A stretch of DNA of 64,000 nt. Origin: Schauerella fraxinea (GTDB lineage: Bacteria; Pseudomonadota; Gammaproteobacteria; Burkholderiales; Burkholderiaceae_B). Of the stretch, positions 37,601 to 48,241 are shown one piece after another. Position 1 is the stretch's first letter. Every line of letters starts with the position of its first letter. The notes under the pieces are model-generated. The model was not told where the DNA came from and searched no databases. It saw nothing but the letters and a program-made list of their open reading frames with translations. The DNA is taken from contig JAVDKL010000001.1 of assembly GCA_030849965.1 (NCBI GenBank), positions 1,098,554 through 1,162,553 of the forward strand, read 5' to 3'. A program made the translations under genes and the position numbers.

Positions 37601-40600
37601 TCAGTTCTCGACGTGATCGCGCACCGCTTTTGCCGCGTCGTGCGGGCCGCCGGTGATCGTATCCACCGGATTCACCTGCGGATCGTCCCAGGGCCCGGAG
37701 ACGCGATACTGCATCGCCATGGCTTTCGACAGCGGACGCTGCAGTACCCATTGCGTGAGAAACGCGCCGATGCCGATAATGGGATTGACCGCCAGACCGG
37801 CAGCCACGGCGGCACCGCTCACGTCCAGGTTGGGCACGACCAAGGCATTGACGTCCCAGCGCTTGGCCACCAGATTGGATGAGCCGGCCAACACGATGGC
37901 AGCCACCGGTCCGTTGATCTTGTAATCGTCGGTAGACACGTTGCCATTGGCGACGCGTAGATGCCCGCGCACGGTGTCGAACGGGAAGCCGTCGCGCACG
38001 AGGTCGGCTGGATTGGCCTTGAACGTGGCGATGCGTTCGAGCGACTGCAGCGAGAGCAGTTCCAGCAGCCGCGCCGATCGCGAGGTGACGTGCACGAAGC
38101 GGCCTTTGTCCAGCGCCACATCCACCTCGCCATCCACGTCGGCCGCGCGATAGCTCCACGGCAGGTTGTGCCACGTAAGCCGTGCCTGCACCGAACCCGA
38201 ACCGCCTCGCACCGTGTCGGCATGACCCAGGCGATTCAGCAGCTCGCCCAAGTCAGCGATATCGATGTTCGCCTGCGTGGTGAGGCCGCGATTGGCGCCG
38301 CGCAATTGCAGCGTGCCGGTGGCGTTGAGCTTGGCCGCTTCGTTCTCGATGCGCAACTGCGTCAAGCGCCACCGATCGTCGCCACCGGCCGTGGCGTCGC
38401 GCTCGCCCACCACTTTGAGTGTGCCCAGTGGCATGCCCACATAGGTCAAGGCCTTGATCTCGACATCCATGCTCGGAATGTCCAGCGGCGGATCGTCGTC
38501 GGAAGGTGCATCGCGCGCCGGGTCGGCACTTGTCTCGGCGGTCTCGGTTTCGCTCAGGATCAACCGATCAAGGCGCACGATCCACTGTTCGCGACCGGCA
38601 TCGACGCCCGGGCTCGACGCTGTGGCGCTGCGCCACTGCACGCGCCCCTTCACTTCCTTGGCATCCACATCGGCCTGCCAGAGTCCGGTTTGCGGCCGGG
38701 TAAGGCTGGCTTTTACAGCGTTCCAGCGTTGCCCGCTTGCTTGCAAGCGCTCGAGGTCGATATCGGCGCGATCCAGCCACAGCGGCGCCGTGCGCGGCGC
38801 ACCGATAGCGGCGGCGTTGGCCGCGGCAGCCGCGGTAGCCGCTGTAGGCGCTTTGGCGGGCGTGCGGGCAGCAATGCGCTCGTCACGCTGATCCCGCACC
38901 GCACGCCAGGCATCGAGATCGAGGAACGGCATCGCGATGTTTGCGCGGATGCCGGCTGGCGGCAAGGCCACTTCGCGGTTCACGCCCACCGCGCCACGCG
39001 TAAACAAAAACGTGCCGTCTGCCCCAGGTGCCCATTCGACGCGTGCCGTCAAGCTTTCGCCACCGATCACATCGAGCCAGCGCCGTCCCTTCACGCCGCT
39101 ATCGCGTGCGCCGCTCCACGACACCTTGACCGGCCGGCCGGCGGCTGCGGTCTTGCCTACCGGCGCCGGCAAATCGATGGCCACGCCGACCAGATCGCTT
39201 TCGATCGTGGCGTCCACCACGCCACCGCGACCGTAGGTCAAACGGCCGCTATAGGCGGCGCCGCCCGTCACACGGCGGGTCAGCGGATCGTCCAGAAGCC
39301 GCGATGCCTCGGCCACCGTGGCATTGCCTTTGAACGTCAGGTTTTGACCGCTGCGCTTGAGTTCGCCCACGATCGTGAGCGGCCCGCCCAGGAAGTGCGC
39401 TCGCAGGCCATCGGTCGACACGCCCTGCTCATCGAATCGCAGCGGCCCCGTCAACTGCGTGGCCGCCGGCACGTTGGGCGCAAACTGGAAGGTATTGTTG
39501 TCGAAGCGGGCTTCGCCGGCGATCCTGGCATCGGCGATATGCGAGAGCGGCAAATCGAGATTCAGATCCAGCCGCATCTCGCCCGTGCCTTGTGCGCGAT
39601 CCAGCGAGCGATCGAGCAGCTCGCTCAACGGAGAGCGCTGCACGAGATGAATATAGGCCGGCACGGTGCCGCGTGTGGTGCCCTTGAGCATCAGCACGGC
39701 ATCGTGCTCGAGGTTGGGAATGGCTGCGTGGATGGCGCCCAGTGTGACGCGGGGCTCGCGGCCGACGGTAAGCACGGCGCCGGGCGCGGTCTCGATCTTG
39801 AGCGATTGCCCTTCGATGACGACCTTCCCCGCCACGTTTTCAACGCGCGGCCAACCGGGTTGATCGCCTTCGGCCGGCGCGTAATCGATGGTGGCGTCAC
39901 GCACAGTGCCGGCGAGCAAAAAGCGCCCGCCCTTGGGTGCATCCGCAAACGGAAAGTCGAGCGGATCCCCTTTCAGCACCACGGTGGCACGCGGAAACGC
40001 GCCTGCCACCAGGCCCTTTTCCAACCACTCGCGGGCGTCGACGTTGACCACATCGGGCAAATACCGGTGCACGGCGGCCAGCCGGCCATCCGTCAGCTCG
40101 CCCTGTAGATCCACGGTGCCGGCAGGCGATTTGCCGCTGCTCGTCCACTGCCCCTGCATATGCAGCTTCGCGTCGGCATTGGCGAGCTGCGCGTTACCGA
40201 TCGCTGCCTGCCATTGCCCGGTCGCGTCGCGGTAGAGCGTACCCTCCAGGGCGCCTTCGTCCACGGCAAGCGGACGGTCGGGATAGGCCTGCGGCACGTC
40301 GATCAAGGCCTGTTTGAGCTGGACGCGGATCGCCATGCGCTCGCGCTCGGGGCGCTTGACCACGGGCCAGGCATCCGGCGATAGCAAGGTGCTCGCATAG
40401 CCCTGCGCATGCATCGTCGCCTGGGCAAATCGTACGCCCACGGGCTGCTCGGCCGATGGCACGCCCGAATCGATATGGCGCGCAGCGGCGTCGAAGGCGA
40501 CCTGACCCACGCGGCCGTCCACAAAATCGGCCCATGCCCGCGCCGCCATGCGGCCCTTCACGCTGGGCACATCCACCCACGGGCGCCAAGCGTCGGGTAT

Positions 40601-41353
40601 GGCGCCGTCGAGCGCGGCGTACGCCCGCCCGTGCCAGCGGGGCGATGCATCGCCTGCCTCATGACGCAACGCTCGAAAGAAACCCGCCTCCAATTCAAAC
40701 TCGCCCCGCACATCCAGGGTGCCTGCGAGCGCCTGCGGCCCCTGAGCCTGCAACGCGAATCGATGGGTGCGAAAACCATTGCGCAGCGCCAGGCTCACAT
40801 CGGTAAACGTGACCGCCGGCGCGCCACGCCGTTCATCCAACCAGGTCAGATTACCGTCGACCAATGAGATATCGCCTTGACTGGATAGCCACTGCAGCAC
40901 GGCATTGCGCCGCAGCCGGTCGGGCTCGCGCGTTTCTGATAGGTCGATGATCTGGCCGGCAACCCACAGACGATTGTCCGGGTCGCGGCGCGCCTGCAAT
41001 GTGAGCCCCTTGAGCGTGAGGGCGGCAAACCGCGGCTCGAACCTGAGCACGCTGCGCCAGCCCAAAACGGCCGACACGTCGGGCAGCACCAGCAAGGGTT
41101 CAGCAGGTCTTTCGTAAATGACCACGCGCTTGGCGCGCAACAGGGGATGCAACCCCCGCCACTCGGCCTCGATACTGCCGATGCTCACCTGGGTATCCAG
41201 CGCATCGCCCAGATAACGCTCGATATCGGGTCGCCATGCGTCGATCTTGGGCAGCACGACGTAGCGCACACCCAGGCACATCAGCGACACGAGGATGATC
41301 CCACTCACGAAGGCCCAATACGCGCAGCGGAGGAGAGTTCGGCAAAAAGACAC
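37601..41353 (-). CDS. yhdP: YhdP-family AsmA-like envelope protein
   Basis: A 1250-residue protein with one N-terminal membrane anchor ([21 protein letters not shown]) and a long periplasmic part of beta-rich repeats, ending in the AsmA-like region [22 protein letters not shown]. That layout and length match the YhdP family (DUF3971 plus AsmA C-terminal), which in E. coli helps move phospholipids to the outer membrane together with TamB and YdbH. The start is GTG at 41353; a downstream ATG would remove part of the anchor. Divergent from glnE, with 93 bp between the starts. Confidence 0.88.
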   Translation of the reverse strand: MSFCRTLLRCAYWAFVSGIILVSLMCLGVRYVVLPKIDAWRPDIERYLGDALDTQVSIGSIEAEWRGLHPLLRAKRVVIYERPAEPLLVLPDVSAVLGWRSVLRFEPRFAALTLKGLTLQARRDPDNRLWVAGQIIDLSETREPDRLRRNAVLQWLSSQGDISLVDGNLTWLDERRGAPAVTFTDVSLALRNGFRTHRFALQAQGPQALAGTLDVRGEFELEAGFFRALRHEAGDASPRWHGRAYAALDGAIPDAWRPWVDVPSVKGRMAARAWADFVDGRVGQVAFDAAARHIDSGVPSAEQPVGVRFAQATMHAQGYASTLLSPDAWPVVKRPERERMAIRVQLKQALIDVPQAYPDRPLAVDEGALEGTLYRDATGQWQAAIGNAQLANADAKLHMQGQWTSSGKSPAGTVDLQGELTDGRLAAVHRYLPDVVNVDAREWLEKGLVAGAFPRATVVLKGDPLDFPFADAPKGGRFLLAGTVRDATIDYAPAEGDQPGWPRVENVAGKVVIEGQSLKIETAPGAVLTVGREPRVTLGAIHAAIPNLEHDAVLMLKGTTRGTVPAYIHLVQRSPLSELLDRSLDRAQGTGEMRLDLNLDLPLSHIADARIAGEARFDNNTFQFAPNVPAATQLTGPLRFDEQGVSTDGLRAHFLGGPLTIVGELKRSGQNLTFKGNATVAEASRLLDDPLTRRVTGGAAYSGRLTYGRGGVVDATIESDLVGVAIDLPAPVGKTAAAGRPVKVSWSGARDSGVKGRRWLDVIGGESLTARVEWAPGADGTFLFTRGAVGVNREVALPPAGIRANIAMPFLDLDAWRAVRDQRDERIAARTPAKAPTAATAAAAANAAAIGAPRTAPLWLDRADIDLERLQASGQRWNAVKASLTRPQTGLWQADVDAKEVKGRVQWRSATASSPGVDAGREQWIVRLDRLILSETETAETSADPARDAPSDDDPPLDIPSMDVEIKALTYVGMPLGTLKVVGERDATAGGDDRWRLTQLRIENEAAKLNATGTLQLRGANRGLTTQANIDIADLGELLNRLGHADTVRGGSGSVQARLTWHNLPWSYRAADVDGEVDVALDKGRFVHVTSRSARLLELLSLQSLERIATFKANPADLVRDGFPFDTVRGHLRVANGNVSTDDYKINGPVAAIVLAGSSNLVAKRWDVNALVVPNLDVSGAAVAAGLAVNPIIGIGAFLTQWVLQRPLSKAMAMQYRVSGPWDDPQVNPVDTITGGPHDAAKAVRDHVEN

Positions 41354-41446
41354 GGGCGGGCAACTGGGCGTGAGTGGGCGACATGCGGTATTGTCCCCAC
41401 TTATACCCGAATCGCGTTCCGCCGTCTCTCGAACACCTTACAACTT

Positions 41447-44239
41447 ATGTCCGCTTCCGTATCGCTTGCCCCCGCCCTCGTCTGGTCCGGACACTTGCGG
41501 CGTCGCCTGGATGCCTTGCCAGCGCTCAGAACCTGCCTCGAAGACACCGTCAAATCTCCTGTCACGCCCGCTGTGCTCACGAATTGGTTTGAAACGTTGT
41601 CGGGCGCGCCGCTGGGGGCACATCTGACCCAGGAGCGTTGCCGGGCGGCCTTACGCCAATTGCGCGAGCGGGTGTTTTGCACGTTGATGGCCCGCGATAT
41701 TGCCGGTCAGGCGCCGCTGGCCGAAGTGGTCGGGGCCATGACGGCGCTGGCCGACCTGGCGGTGGCGGCCGCCTACCGCTGCGTGGCGGCCGAGATGGTT
41801 GAGGTGCATGGCACGCCGCGCGACCCCGCCACGGGCGCCCCTCAGGAAATGCTCATTATGGGCATGGGTAAGCTGGGGGGATGCGAACTGAATGTGTCGT
41901 CAGATATCGATCTGGTGATGCTTTACGGCGAGGAAGGCGATACCGACGGGCGGCGCCCGATCAGTCACCACGAATTCTATGGCCGGCTTACCCGCCGCAT
42001 GATGCCGATCATCTCCGAGGTGGATGCCAACGGGCAGGTGTTTCGCACCGATCTGCGGCTGCGGCCCGATGGGGATGGCGGGCCGTTGGCATGGAGCCTG
42101 GAAGCGTTCGAGAATTATCTCGTCGGCCAGGGGCGCGAGTGGGAACGGTATGCCTGGCTGAAGGCGCGTCCGATCGCGGCCACCGCGTTCGAGGGCAGCG
42201 ACAGCACGGCGCAGTACCGCCAACTCGAGATGCTGCGCACGGCCTTCGTCTATCGAAAATACTTCGACTTCGATGCGCTGGCGTCGCTGCGATCATTGCG
42301 TGAACGCATCCGCCAGGATTGGGAACGTCGCGCCTCGGCACGCAGCGGCATCGATACTGCAAACAATATCAAACTGGGCGACGGCGGCATCCGTGAAATC
42401 GAATTCGTGGTGCAGCTGTCGCAACTGATTCGGGGCGGACGCATGCCGGCGCTGCAGTTGCGCGGGCTGCTTGAGGCGCTCCAGGGCGAACGCGAAGCGG
42501 GCATATTGCAACCCGACGACGCCGACCGGCTCGCCGCGGCGTATGGGTTTTTGCGCCAGGTGGAGCACGCCCTGCAATATCGTGAGGACGCGCAAACCCA
42601 CTTGCTGCCCGCCGATCCCGAGCTGCGTGTGCTGCTCGCAGGCGCCATGCGTCAAACGCCGGAAGCGTTCGAGGCTGAACTGGCCGCGCATCGTGCGTTC
42701 GTCGCGCAAACGTTCCACAACGCATTTCGTACGGCCGGCATCGAGAGCGAGGGGAGCAGCGAGGCGTCACAGCCGTGCGCCGACGCGACCCCGGACGATG
42801 CCGAGACGCGGCTCACCACACTGGTGGAAACGGCCTTCAGCGGCGATACCACCCCACTGCTGCAGCGGGTGGAAGCCCTGCAGCGCAGCCATCGCGTGCG
42901 TACCTTGCCCGACAACAGCCGCAAGCGCCTGGAGGTGCTGTTGCCCGCCGCGCTGCAAGCGGCCGCCCGCACGGACGCGCCTATCGAAGCGGCCGCCCGG
43001 CTGCTGGACTTGATCGAAACCATTGCCCAGCGCAGTGCCTATCTGGCGCTTCTGGCCGAGTATCCGGAAACGCTGGCGCGCGTGGCCCGCATGATGGCGG
43101 CCAGCCCCTGGGCCGCCCAATATCTTACGCAGCATCCGTTGCTGCTCGATAGCCTGATCGACTGGCGCACGCTTTTTCAGCCGCTGGATTTTCCTCAGAT
43201 CGCCGCCCAGCTCACGCGCGACTTGAATGCCTGCGTGCTGCCCGATGGCGAACCCGACGTCGAGCGCCAGATGAATCTGATGCGCGACGTCCAGCGCCAG
43301 GCAAGCTTCCAACTGCTGGCGCAGGATCTCGAAAACGAACTGACGGTGGAGAGGCTGGCGGATCAACTGTCCGCATTGGCCGATCTGCTGTTGAACGAGA
43401 CGATCCGGCGGGTCTGGCCATTGGTGAACAAACGGCCGGAACTCGAACCGAAGTTTGCCGTCATCGCCTACGGCAAGCTGGGCGGCAAGGAACTGGGCTA
43501 CGTGTCCGATCTGGACATCGTGTTCTTGTTCGACGATGACCGGGACGACGCCGCCGAGGTGTACGCGAAGCTGGCGCGCCGCATGACGTCGTGGTTATCG
43601 ACGATGACGTCTTCGGGGCGGCTGTACGAGGTCGATCTGCGGCTGCGCCCGGACGGCGACGCGGGCCTCCTGGCCGTGTCGGTCGAGGCCTTTGCCTACT
43701 ATCAGCAAAAGCACGCATGGGTATGGGAGCATCAGGCCATCACGCGCGCCCGGTTTGCCGCAGGCAATACCGACGTGGGCGAGCAGTTCGAGAAAATTCG
43801 CCGCGACGTGCTGCTGATGCCGCGCGATCCGGAGCGGCTGCGGGAAGAAGTGTGGGGCATGCGCGAAAAAATCGGCGTGGGCCATCGCAACACCAGCGAC
43901 CGCTTCGATCTCAAGCACGACCATGGCGGCATGGTCGACGTGGAGTTCACGACGCAGTTTCTGGTGCTGCTGCAATCCGCCGCCCATCCGGATCTGGCCG
44001 AGAACCTGGGCAACATCACGCTGCTGCGCCTTGCCGCCCGGGAGGGGCTCATCGCCCCCGACATCGCCGAAAACGCCGGCAACGCGTATCGCGTGTTTCG
44101 CCGGTTGCAGCATCAACTGCGCATGCAGGGCCATGAGCGCGCGCGGGTCGCGCCTGAAAAAATGGCGGCCCACCGGGCTGCCGTCGATGCGCTGTGGCAA
44201 TCGGTGCTGGGCGCTGACGCCCCGGCGACGAAAGCGTAA
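41447..44239 (+). CDS. glnE: Glutamine synthetase adenylyltransferase / deadenylase
   Basis: A 930-residue bifunctional enzyme that adds and removes AMP on glutamine synthetase under PII control. Two nucleotidyltransferase domains are seen: the N-terminal deadenylase with [22 protein letters not shown] and the C-terminal adenylase with [22 protein letters not shown]. Both GS-motifs and their aspartates are intact, followed by DLRLRPDGD in each half. ATG at 41447 is chosen because the open frame before it lies within the divergent promoter region and has no family residues. queH follows after 33 bp. Confidence 0.96.
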   Translation: MSASVSLAPALVWSGHLRRRLDALPALRTCLEDTVKSPVTPAVLTNWFETLSGAPLGAHLTQERCRAALRQLRERVFCTLMARDIAGQAPLAEVVGAMTALADLAVAAAYRCVAAEMVEVHGTPRDPATGAPQEMLIMGMGKLGGCELNVSSDIDLVMLYGEEGDTDGRRPISHHEFYGRLTRRMMPIISEVDANGQVFRTDLRLRPDGDGGPLAWSLEAFENYLVGQGREWERYAWLKARPIAATAFEGSDSTAQYRQLEMLRTAFVYRKYFDFDALASLRSLRERIRQDWERRASARSGIDTANNIKLGDGGIREIEFVVQLSQLIRGGRMPALQLRGLLEALQGEREAGILQPDDADRLAAAYGFLRQVEHALQYREDAQTHLLPADPELRVLLAGAMRQTPEAFEAELAAHRAFVAQTFHNAFRTAGIESEGSSEASQPCADATPDDAETRLTTLVETAFSGDTTPLLQRVEALQRSHRVRTLPDNSRKRLEVLLPAALQAAARTDAPIEAAARLLDLIETIAQRSAYLALLAEYPETLARVARMMAASPWAAQYLTQHPLLLDSLIDWRTLFQPLDFPQIAAQLTRDLNACVLPDGEPDVERQMNLMRDVQRQASFQLLAQDLENELTVERLADQLSALADLLLNETIRRVWPLVNKRPELEPKFAVIAYGKLGGKELGYVSDLDIVFLFDDDRDDAAEVYAKLARRMTSWLSTMTSSGRLYEVDLRLRPDGDAGLLAVSVEAFAYYQQKHAWVWEHQAITRARFAAGNTDVGEQFEKIRRDVLLMPRDPERLREEVWGMREKIGVGHRNTSDRFDLKHDHGGMVDVEFTTQFLVLLQSAAHPDLAENLGNITLLRLAAREGLIAPDIAENAGNAYRVFRRLQHQLRMQGHERARVAPEKMAAHRAAVDALWQSVLGADAPATKA

Positions 44240-44272
44240 AATACCGCTTTTACCCAGAAGATCGTTAAAGCT

Positions 44273-44947
44273 ATGTCCGAATTCGTGCGCCCCACGCTGG
44301 ATCTGCCGCCCGGCCGCAGCAAGGTGCTCATGCACTCGTGTTGCGCCCCCTGCTCGGGCGAAGTCATGGAAGCCATGCAGGCCTCCGGGATCGACTACGC
44401 CATCTATTTCTACAATCCGAATATCCATCCGGTGAAGGAATACGAGATCCGCAAGCAGGAAAATATCCGCTTTGCCGAGCAGCACGGCATTCCGTTCATC
44501 GATGCCGATTACGACATGGATAACTGGTTCGATCGCATTAAGGGTCTCGAAAACGAACCCGAGCGCGGCGAGCGTTGCACGCAATGCTTCGACATGCGTT
44601 TCGAGCGCACGGCGCTCTACGCGCACGAGCACGGCTACGACACGATCACCAGCTCACTGGGCATTTCGCGCTGGAAGGACATGCAGCAGATCAACGGCTG
44701 TGGCGAGCGCGCCGCCGCCCGCTACGACGATCTGGTGTACTGGACCTACAACTGGCGCAAGGGTGGCGGCTCGGCGCGCATGATCGAGATCAGCAAGCGC
44801 GAGAACTTCTATCAGCAGGAGTATTGCGGTTGCGTGTACTCGCTGCGCGACACCAATCGCCATCGCCGCTCGCAGGGCCGCGACCGAATCTATATCGGTG
44901 TGAAGTTCTACGGCAAAGATGGGCTGGTCAACGACGAGACGCTGTAA
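44273..44947 (+). CDS. queH: Epoxyqueuosine reductase QueH
   Basis: A 224-residue protein that reduces epoxyqueuosine to queuosine in tRNA, the last biosynthetic step in organisms that use QueH in place of QueG. Cysteine motifs that bind the metal clusters are [21 protein letters not shown] and [24 protein letters not shown] is also conserved. It probably shares a transcript with glnE and has its own terminator. Confidence 0.93.
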   Translation: MSEFVRPTLDLPPGRSKVLMHSCCAPCSGEVMEAMQASGIDYAIYFYNPNIHPVKEYEIRKQENIRFAEQHGIPFIDADYDMDNWFDRIKGLENEPERGERCTQCFDMRFERTALYAHEHGYDTITSSLGISRWKDMQQINGCGERAAARYDDLVYWTYNWRKGGGSARMIEISKRENFYQQEYCGCVYSLRDTNRHRRSQGRDRIYIGVKFYGKDGLVNDETL

Positions 44948-44984
44948 GTCTGGCGCGCAACGAAACGTCGCAATATCTGCATCG

Positions 44985-45009
44985 CAGCCGCAATCATGCG
45001 GCTGTTTTT
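44985..45009 (+). terminator. Terminator of glnE-queH
   Basis: CAGCCGCA / TGCGGCTG with loop ATCA is followed by five T residues, 38 bp after the queH stop. The T-run abuts the stop codon of the convergent MocR gene. Confidence 0.88.
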
Positions 45010-46600
45010 ACATCCGCTCGCTGGGGTGATGCGCGCTTTGTGCGTCTTTCGCGTCAAGTGCCCGTCGCGCCTCATGTGCCAGTTGCGCCTCATGTGCCAG
45101 TTGCGCCTCATGTGCCACTTGCGCCTCACCTGCAAGTTGCGACAGGCGGCGCACCGACGGTTCGAACAATTCGGCTGACGTGTTCCCGTAGCCCAGGACC
45201 AGCCCGTTATCTAAGGGGCCACGGCGCATTGCGAAACCCGATAAGGGATCCGGCGCCATGCCGTGCTGCCTGGCGGCCGCCGCAATGCGCTCATCGGGAT
45301 AGTCTGCGGGCAGGCGGACGGTCAAATGCAGACCGCTATGCCCGCCCAGAATCTCATGCGGCACATCCAAATACCGCCCGAGCGCCTCGCGCAGCGCCAA
45401 TTGCCGCTCGCGGTAAAGTCGGCGCATGCGGCCGAGATGTCGGGCAAATTGACCGCTTTCGATAAACTCGGCGAGCGCCAATTGCTCGTGACGATGGCCG
45501 CCGCGCAACAGCTCGGACAACGGCTGCTCCATGCCCGCCATCAAGGCTTGCGGCAAGACGATAAATCCCAGTCGCAGTGCCGGAAACATCGTCTTGCTGA
45601 ACGTGCCCACATAGAGCACCGGCGCGTCTTCGACCAGCCCCTGCATGGCCACGATCGGCTCCCCGGCATGGCGAAATTCGCTGTCGTAATCGTCTTCGAT
45701 GATCCACGCCCCGTGCGTGCGTGCCGCGTCGATCAGCGCGAGGCGACGGGCGACCGTCAACACGGCGCCGGCAGGATACTGGTGCGACGGCGTCGCGTAC
45801 ACCAGCCGCGGCGGTTGTGTACGCCAATCCTCTTGAGTGGCCACGATACCGTCGGCGTCGACGCGCATCGGTACGATACGCAGGTCGCCGCCATGCATGG
45901 CGGCGCGCGCGCCCCGATAGCCGGGCTCTTCGATCCAGGCGGTATCGCCGGGATTGGACAACAACCGCACGCACAGGGACAACGCCTCTTGGGCGCCTTC
46001 CGTGATGATGACTTGATCGGCTTCGCATCGCACACCGCGCGCAATCGCCAAGTGACGGGCAATGGACGCGCGCAGGGCGGGTTCGCCGGCAGGCGCGCCG
46101 TAGCCCAGGATCGCGGGCCCGGCATGACGCAACGTGCGATCGAGCGTGCGGCGCCAGGCCGCCAACGGGAAATGCGACAGCGCAGGAATACCGGGCCGCA
46201 AGGCGGCTGTGCTGTCGCCACGCGGGCGCGATCGCTGCAAGTGCGTCACCCGGTCGGCAGCCACGGGCGCATGCGCTTTCCGTGCCGGTGTGGCCGGACG
46301 CGACAACGCCGCCACTTTCGTGCCCTGCCGGTCGGGATGGAGGAAGCCCTCGGCGGCAAGCTGCTCATACGCCGACGTGACTGTGTTGCGTGAAATGCCT
46401 AACGACTGCGCCAGGGCACGCGTGCCCGGCAGCCGGCTACCCGGCAAGAGCCGTCCCCCCAGAATCGCCGTGCGCAAACGGGTGTGCAACTGGCGCTGCA
46501 AAGGCGGGGCATCGACGTCGCGTGCCAACGGCGCATCGAGCAGCGTCTGCGCCCAGTCATCGAAGGTGGCGCAGGCTTGGGGCAGCATGTCGAGGGTCAT
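45008..46600 (-). CDS. MocR/PdxR-type regulator (GntR HTH fused to aminotransferase-like domain)
   Basis: About 530 residues. A GntR winged helix (LLPGSRLPGTRALAQSLGISRNTVTSAYEQL) is followed by a fold-type I aminotransferase domain with the PLP lysine in VGTFSKTMFPALRLGF and the aspartate in WIIEDDYDSEF. Such proteins sense PLP or amino-acid derivatives and often control the divergent gene, here the double GNAT. ATG at 46600 is taken because the family N-terminus starts close to it. The last ~35 residues contain a HEAQLA tandem repeat encoded by four 18-bp units, which is unusual for the family. Confidence 0.88.
   Translation of the reverse strand: MTLDMLPQACATFDDWAQTLLDAPLARDVDAPPLQRQLHTRLRTAILGGRLLPGSRLPGTRALAQSLGISRNTVTSAYEQLAAEGFLHPDRQGTKVAALSRPATPARKAHAPVAADRVTHLQRSRPRGDSTAALRPGIPALSHFPLAAWRRTLDRTLRHAGPAILGYGAPAGEPALRASIARHLAIARGVRCEADQVIITEGAQEALSLCVRLLSNPGDTAWIEEPGYRGARAAMHGGDLRIVPMRVDADGIVATQEDWRTQPPRLVYATPSHQYPAGAVLTVARRLALIDAARTHGAWIIEDDYDSEFRHAGEPIVAMQGLVEDAPVLYVGTFSKTMFPALRLGFIVLPQALMAGMEQPLSELLRGGHRHEQLALAEFIESGQFARHLGRMRRLYRERQLALREALGRYLDVPHEILGGHSGLHLTVRLPADYPDERIAAAARQHGMAPDPLSGFAMRRGPLDNGLVLGYGNTSAELFEPSVRRLSQLAGEAQVAHEAQLAHEAQLAHEARRALDAKDAQSAHHPSERM
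45067..45138 (-). repeat. Four tandem 18-bp repeats at the 3' end of the MocR gene
   Basis: Units begin at 45067, 45085, 45103 and 45121 (plus-strand unit gcgcctcatgtgccagtt). The first two are identical, the third differs at one base and the fourth at several. Each encodes six residues, so copy-number changes would keep the reading frame. Confidence 0.9.
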
Positions 46601-46788
46601 CGAAGGGTCAAGGCCTATCAAATTGAACGGTCGACGCGGGCATGGCGTCATTGCACGGTCAAAAAAAGCGATTCGTGGCGTGGCACCATTAAATGTACGC
46701 CATCTGGAACTTTCCGAGGTGCCTAGCAAGCGCTATCTTTTCAGTGGGGCCGGCACGTCGCCAGCCGCTTACGAGAAGAAGTCTGCCC

Positions 46789-48090
46789 ATGTCAGCCGTA
46801 TTGAATGCGTACCAACAACCCGTGGGCCCCGATCTGCCCCAATGGACCGCACGCCCCCGTCCGGCGCGCACCACGCTCGATGGCAGCCACTGCCGCATCG
46901 AGCCGCTGGATGCCGCGCGCCATGGCGACGACCTTTATGCCGCCTATGTGCAGGCCGCAGACGCCCGCGACTGGACGTATCTGACGGTGGGCCCGTTTGC
47001 CGACCCGGCCAGCTTCCGCACGTATCTCGAAGGCGCCGCGACCAGCACCGACCCCCTGCACTTTGCCATCATCGATCTGAAAACGGATCGCGCGGTGGGC
47101 ACCTACTCGTTGATGCGCATCGATCCGGCCAACGGCGTGATCGAAGTGGGTAACGTCAATTTTTCGCCGTTGCTCAAGCAGACCGCGATCTCGACCGAAG
47201 CCCAATACCTGCTGATGCAATACGCTTTCGATGAACTGGGCTACCGGCGCTACGAATGGAAGTGCGATAGTTTGAACGCGCCTTCGCGCAAGACGGCCGA
47301 GCGCCTGGGCTTTCAATTCGAAGGCATCTTCAGGCAGGCGCTCGTCTACAAAGGCCGCAGCCGCGACACGGCGTGGTTCTCGATTACGGATCGCGAATGG
47401 CCTGCGGTAGGCGCGGCGTTCGAACGCTGGCTGGCTCCGGACAACTTTGACGCACAGGGCCGGCAGCGCGTGTCGCTGACCGACATCCGCAACACGCTCG
47501 GCACCGACGGTGCAGGCGGCCGGGATGCCGAACGCGGCAAAGATGACGGCACCCATGCGGCTCCCGGCAATGGCGCAAACCGTGCCGGCGCAACGGCCAC
47601 TACCCACCCCGCCGCCAGCACTGCAGTGCCGCCGGCGCGGCAGGCTCCCCCCACGATTCGTGCGCTGACCGAAGCCGACCACGCCCAATGGCTGCCGCTG
47701 TGGCGCGGCTATCAAACGTTCTACAACGTGACGTTGGGCGACGCGATCGATCGGCTCACCTGGTCGCGTCTGCACGATGCTGCGGAACCGATGTTCGTGT
47801 TGGGCGCCTTCGATGCCCAAGACCGGCTCGTCGGCATCGTGCACGCGATCTATCATCGCTCGACGTGGACGGAAGGTATGTACTGCTATTTGCAGGACCT
47901 GTTCACCGCGCCCGAATCGCGCGGCAGCGGCGTGGGGCGTGCGCTCATCGAAGCGGTCAGCGCGCATGCGAGCGAGGCCGGTGCAGGCCGGCTGTATTGG
48001 CTCACGCACGAGAGCAATCACGCCGGGCGCGCGCTGTATGACAAGGTGGCGCAGAACGCCGGATTCATCCAGTATCGCCGCCAGCCTTGA
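46789..48090 (+). CDS. Double GNAT acetyltransferase (RimJ/RimL-like domain fused to a second GNAT)
   Basis: A 433-residue protein with two acetyltransferase domains. Residues ~15-220 are RimJ/RimL-like (HFAIIDLKTDRAVGTYSLMRI, EWKCDSLNAPSRKTAERLGF). An Ala/Pro/Gly-rich linker of about 45 residues follows. Residues ~285-433 form a second GNAT with YLQDLFTAPESRGSGVGRALIEAV (acetyl-CoA loop) and ESNHAGRALYDKVAQNAGF. Each half is complete in length. The substrates are unknown. It is divergent from the MocR gene and could be its target. ATG at 46789 gives the first family-like residues; the frame upstream overlaps the divergent promoter region. Confidence 0.88.
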   Translation: MSAVLNAYQQPVGPDLPQWTARPRPARTTLDGSHCRIEPLDAARHGDDLYAAYVQAADARDWTYLTVGPFADPASFRTYLEGAATSTDPLHFAIIDLKTDRAVGTYSLMRIDPANGVIEVGNVNFSPLLKQTAISTEAQYLLMQYAFDELGYRRYEWKCDSLNAPSRKTAERLGFQFEGIFRQALVYKGRSRDTAWFSITDREWPAVGAAFERWLAPDNFDAQGRQRVSLTDIRNTLGTDGAGGRDAERGKDDGTHAAPGNGANRAGATATTHPAASTAVPPARQAPPTIRALTEADHAQWLPLWRGYQTFYNVTLGDAIDRLTWSRLHDAAEPMFVLGAFDAQDRLVGIVHAIYHRSTWTEGMYCYLQDLFTAPESRGSGVGRALIEAVSAHASEAGAGRLYWLTHESNHAGRALYDKVAQNAGFIQYRRQP

Positions 48091-48133
48091 TATTCAAACG
48101 GCGCAGCAGTCGATGGCCGCTGTAGCCCAGCCG

Positions 48134-48170
48134 AAAAAAAAACCGCGATCGGTGAAGATCACGGTTTTTT
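48134..48170. terminator. Bidirectional terminator between the double GNAT gene and clpB
   Basis: AAAAAACCG and CGGTTTTTT pair around an inner GATC/GATC stem. A-rich and T-rich flanks serve both convergent genes. Confidence 0.85.
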
Positions 48171-48241
48171 CGTCAGGACGACCATCGGCACGGTTGTCAT
48201 CCGTCGACGGGTCCGCTACGTCGGGGCCCGCTGGGCGTCGC

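Noticed and set aside
37961-40108. Long open frame antisense to the YhdP-like gene
   Set aside because: Shadow of a clear family member on the other strand.
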